NCBI GenBank assembly: GCA_938075575.1
Contig: CALJHI010000002.1
Span: 1 to 8,995, forward strand
Length of the DNA stretch: 8,995 nt
Direction of reading: 5' to 3'
Origin: an uncultured SAR86 cluster bacterium
GTDB taxonomy: Bacteria; Pseudomonadota; Gammaproteobacteria; Magnimaribacterales; D2472
Of the stretch, positions 6,562 through 8,995 are shown in pieces (the stretch's first letter is position 1; every line of letters starts with the position of its first letter). The notes below the pieces were generated by a model. It worked only from the letters and a program-made list of their open reading frames with translations. It was not told the DNA's origin and made no database searches. The translations under genes and the position numbers were made by a program.

Positions 6562-8743
6562 AGTCAATAAAATATTTTTATTAATATCTCTCTTCTTAGT
6601 CATATCTATCGAATCTTCTGAAGATATTTATGATAATGATCCTAAAATAATCCAACCTGGAGCTCCTGGGACTATATCTAAAATACTTGATGCGGATGCT
6701 GCAACAGATATTGCTAATACTTCCTATACAGCTGCCGATGTGAAGTTTCTTCAAGGCATGATTGTTCATCATGAGCAAGCTGTTCTTATGGCAGGATATG
6801 TTGAAAAAAGAACAAATAATAAAACCATATTAGATCTAGCAAAAAGAATAGATGTTTCACAAGTTGATGAAATTAACTTTATGGAAAGTTGGTTAAAGAC
6901 AAGAGAAGAAAAACTAATCGACTTAAAGCATTCTCATCACATGCATATGAATATGGCTGGAATGGCATCTCCTAAAGATCTAGAAAAATTGAGAAATTCT
7001 AAAAGCACTGATTTTGATAGACTTTTTTTAAGCTTGATGATTAACCATCATGATGGTGCTCTTGAAATGGTAAAAGAGCTCAAGAAATTTCCTGGTTCAG
7101 CTTATGATCCAATTCTAAATGAATTTGTATCTGATCTGGTGAATGATCAGGGTGTCGAAATAGAAAGAATGAACGGTATTGCCGTTAATCTATCTGATGA
7201 CCCTAGATCAGGACTAACTGCTGGATTATTCATAGCTGATGAGGCTATCTTAAATATGGAAAAAATTGCCTCGCTAAGAAAGCCGGCAGGATTTTTTGAT
7301 CCTAATAACCCTGCAACAAAAGGCTCAGAAGATGTATCGGATAAAGATGAAGAAGAAACTAAAACCATAGAAGAGCTTTCAAGATCGTTGAGATCTCCGA
7401 TGTTAAGTTTTTCAAACACTGATATGGCATTTAGAGATGATTTATTGGTTGCTGGAAGCTATCACGGCTTCAACATGTATAAAATAAATAAAGATGGTAT
7501 TCCAAATTTAATTACCTCAGTTGTTTGCCCAGGAGGTCAAGGGGATGTATCTGTAGTTGATAATTTATTAATAATGTCTGTTGAAGAAATTCGGAGCAGA
7601 ATAGATTGTGGTCTTGAAGGTGTTGGAAGAGATGCAAGTCTAGAGAGATTTAGAGGAATAAGAATTTTTGATATTTCTGATCTTCAAAATCCTGTACAAG
7701 TTGGTGCTGTTCAAACTTGCAGAGGCTCTCACACCCATTCTGTAGTCAGTGGTCCCTCAGAAGATGGAAAAATAATTGTCTACAACTCTGGAACTGGAGG
7801 TGTTCGCGATGAGGAAGAGATGGAACAATGTATAGGTAATGTTGCTGGAGATGAAAGAACTGCTTTATTTCGTATAGATGTTATTGAAATCCCTATTGAA
7901 GATCCATCTAAATCTAAAATAGTATCTAGTCCAGCAGTTTTTGCAGATCCTGAAACAGGTTCTCTAGCTGGTTTATGGCGTGGAGGAGATCACGGAGAGG
8001 AAACTCAAGATACTAGAAAAACTGATCAGTGCCATGATATAACGGTTTTTCCATCTTTGAAGATTGCTGCTGGCGCATGTTCAGGTAACGGAATTTTATT
8101 TGACATAAGTGATCCATATAATCCGACTAGATTGGATGTAGTAACAGATATTGGTTTTGCTTATTGGCATTCAGCAACTTTTAATAATGATGGTACTAAA
8201 GTTATTTTCACTGATGAATGGGGTGGTGGTGGAAGAGCCCGCTGTAGGGCTTGGGACCCACTGGATTGGGGCGCTGATGCAATTTATGACATAGTCGACA
8301 ATAAGCTAATATTTAAAAGCCATTACAAAATGCCTGCACCTCAACTAGAAACAGAAAATTGTGTTGCTCATAATGGTTCTATTATTCCTGTTCCTAATAG
8401 AGATATATTTGTTCAAGCTTGGTACCAAGGTGGTATTTCAATTATTGATTTTACAAATTCGAGCAAGCCTTATGAGATTGCATATTTTGATAGAGGTCCT
8501 ATTTTTGAAGATATTCTTATTACTGGTGGCTATTGGTCATCCTACTATTACAATGGATTTATATATGGAACGGAAATTACCAGAGGTCTTGATGTATTTA
8601 GGCTTACTCCAAGTGAATTCTTGACTGAGGATGAGATAGAAAGCGCTGCAAACGCCTTCCCCAAACAAGGTCCAAACACCTTTAATCCGCAACAGCAGAT
8701 TCCAATGACATGGCCTGTAAAAAAAATAGACTCTTCACGGTGA
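6536..8743 (+). CDS. Exported DUF305 metal-binding domain fused to LVIVD beta-propeller
   Basis: From the ATG at 6536 the protein has 735 residues. Residues 1-27 form a signal peptide (basic MKTKIEKNKVNK, then a Leu/Ile core); the cleavage site is not of classic AxA form, so a retained membrane anchor is possible. Residues about 62-220 are a DUF305 four-helix domain with both signature motifs, VHHEQA (77-82) and NHHDGA (170-175), and between them a dense His/Met stretch (H132, H134, H135, M136, H137, M138, M140, M143). DUF305 proteins such as cyanobacterial CopM bind copper in the periplasm. After an acidic linker (264-280), residues about 290-692 carry LVIVD-type propeller blades: IRIFDISDLQNPVQVG (375-390), GILFDISDPYNP (519-530) and GISIIDFTNSSKPYEIA (633-649). 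Eight Cys lie in the propeller part and none in DUF305. It is last in the Bax inhibitor/small membrane protein unit. Copper binding or oxidation is inference. Confidence 0.85.
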   Translation: MKTKIEKNKVNKIFLLISLFLVISIESSEDIYDNDPKIIQPGAPGTISKILDADAATDIANTSYTAADVKFLQGMIVHHEQAVLMAGYVEKRTNNKTILDLAKRIDVSQVDEINFMESWLKTREEKLIDLKHSHHMHMNMAGMASPKDLEKLRNSKSTDFDRLFLSLMINHHDGALEMVKELKKFPGSAYDPILNEFVSDLVNDQGVEIERMNGIAVNLSDDPRSGLTAGLFIADEAILNMEKIASLRKPAGFFDPNNPATKGSEDVSDKDEEETKTIEELSRSLRSPMLSFSNTDMAFRDDLLVAGSYHGFNMYKINKDGIPNLITSVVCPGGQGDVSVVDNLLIMSVEEIRSRIDCGLEGVGRDASLERFRGIRIFDISDLQNPVQVGAVQTCRGSHTHSVVSGPSEDGKIIVYNSGTGGVRDEEEMEQCIGNVAGDERTALFRIDVIEIPIEDPSKSKIVSSPAVFADPETGSLAGLWRGGDHGEETQDTRKTDQCHDITVFPSLKIAAGACSGNGILFDISDPYNPTRLDVVTDIGFAYWHSATFNNDGTKVIFTDEWGGGGRARCRAWDPLDWGADAIYDIVDNKLIFKSHYKMPAPQLETENCVAHNGSIIPVPNRDIFVQAWYQGGISIIDFTNSSKPYEIAYFDRGPIFEDILITGGYWSSYYYNGFIYGTEITRGLDVFRLTPSEFLTEDEIESAANAFPKQGPNTFNPQQQIPMTWPVKKIDSSR

Positions 8744-8768
8744 TTTACAAAATAGTTACTATATCTGT

Positions 8769-8995
8769 ATGTACCTAGCCATTGATTTTGGGACAACCAA
8801 TACTGATGTGATTATTTGCGATGAATTACAGCATAAAGAATTCTATACATTTCCAACTCAGACTATAGACCTAAAATATATAGAAAAAATACTATCTGCA
8901 ACTAAAGCCGAACAAACAAATATTAAATACATTGGTGTTACCGGGGGTAAGTCTAGCGACCTCCCTGATAAACTTAAGAATATCCCTATATGCAA
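8769..8995 (+). CDS. ASKHA-fold ATPase/kinase, N-terminal part; possibly type II pantothenate kinase
   Basis: The frame opens at the ATG at 8769, 25 bases after the DUF305-propeller gene, and runs off the window after 75 full codons. The protein begins MYLAIDFGTTNTDVIICD, the phosphate-1 loop of the acetate/sugar kinase-Hsp70-actin fold (DFGTTNTD at residues 6-13). Around residue 65, YIGVTGGKSSDL resembles the TGG segment found at similar distance in type II pantothenate kinases, which make 4'-phosphopantothenate for coenzyme A. Hydantoinase/oxoprolinase or BadF/BadG-type ATPases share the first motif and remain possible. No Shine-Dalgarno sequence is seen, so it may depend on read-through from upstream. 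The frame remains open upstream of the ATG for several codons without another plausible start. Confidence 0.6.
   Translation, partial: MYLAIDFGTTNTDVIICDELQHKEFYTFPTQTIDLKYIEKILSATKAEQTNIKYIGVTGGKSSDLPDKLKNIPIC

Noticed and set aside
7147..7419. A 90-codon open frame on the minus strand with a Ser-rich protein
   Set aside because: It is opposite the acidic linker of the DUF305-propeller gene; GAA/GAT codons read backwards give Ser/Phe-rich sequence. No independent support.
8361..8624. An 87-codon plus-strand open frame rich in Leu and Ile
   Set aside because: It overlaps the propeller coding region in another frame; the hydrophobic composition is a frame-shift effect of AT-rich codons.
8548..8796. 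An 82-codon minus-strand open frame spanning the end of the propeller gene
   Set aside because: It covers the 3' end of a well-supported gene and the start of the next; no motif or ribosome binding site.

Overview
This window is AT-rich (by eye about one third G+C), almost fully coding, and every convincing gene lies on the + strand. Gaps are 0-70 bases and several genes overlap. Short spacers, weak Shine-Dalgarno sequences and the protein families present (CobS/CobT, an SO2930/HNE_0200-type diheme cytochrome with its beta-helix partner, COG4760 Bax inhibitor-like protein, DUF305 plus LVIVD propeller) suggest a streamlined, probably marine proteobacterium. An AT-rich gammaproteobacterium of the SAR86 kind or a small-genome alphaproteobacterium would fit; the sequence alone does not settle which. 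I see no tRNA, rRNA, CRISPR array, transposase or integrase.

Layout. (1) 1-2171: the 3' end of cobS (AAA+ ATPase) followed 8 bases later by complete cobT (VWA/MIDAS protein), the two motor subunits of the aerobic cobaltochelatase type. (2) 2172-2218: a 47-base spacer dominated by a perfect 23-base inverted repeat followed directly by T6. It can be read as a repressor operator, a rho-independent terminator, or both. (3) 2219-5562: three overlapping genes that look like one transcription unit: a ferritin-like diiron protein with a complete 4 Glu/2 His site, a secreted right-handed parallel beta-helix protein, and a secreted diheme cytochrome c. (4) 5563-5628: a short spacer with a promoter-like element and the best ribosome binding site in the window. 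(5) 5629-8743: a seven-helix Bax inhibitor-like membrane protein, a 61-residue single-helix membrane protein starting right after its stop codon, and a large exported protein joining a DUF305 His/Met-rich metal-binding domain to an LVIVD-type beta-propeller. (6) 8769-8995: the 5' end of an actin/Hsp70/sugar-kinase fold ATPase, perhaps a type II pantothenate kinase, cut by the window edge. No stretch over 70 bases lacks a gene.

How the genes may work together. Family knowledge makes CobS/CobT a metal-chelatase motor. The second unit pairs a probable O2- or peroxide-using diiron protein, apparently cytoplasmic, with two exported partners, one able to carry electrons on two c-type hemes. The beta-helix/cytochrome pairing is a known but uncharacterised association; the diiron gene coupled to it under a palindromic site is the best candidate here for an undescribed system. 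The third unit is membrane and envelope directed, and its last protein has a copper-like ligand cluster. A shared metal/redox theme runs through the window, but a functional link between the three units is inference only.
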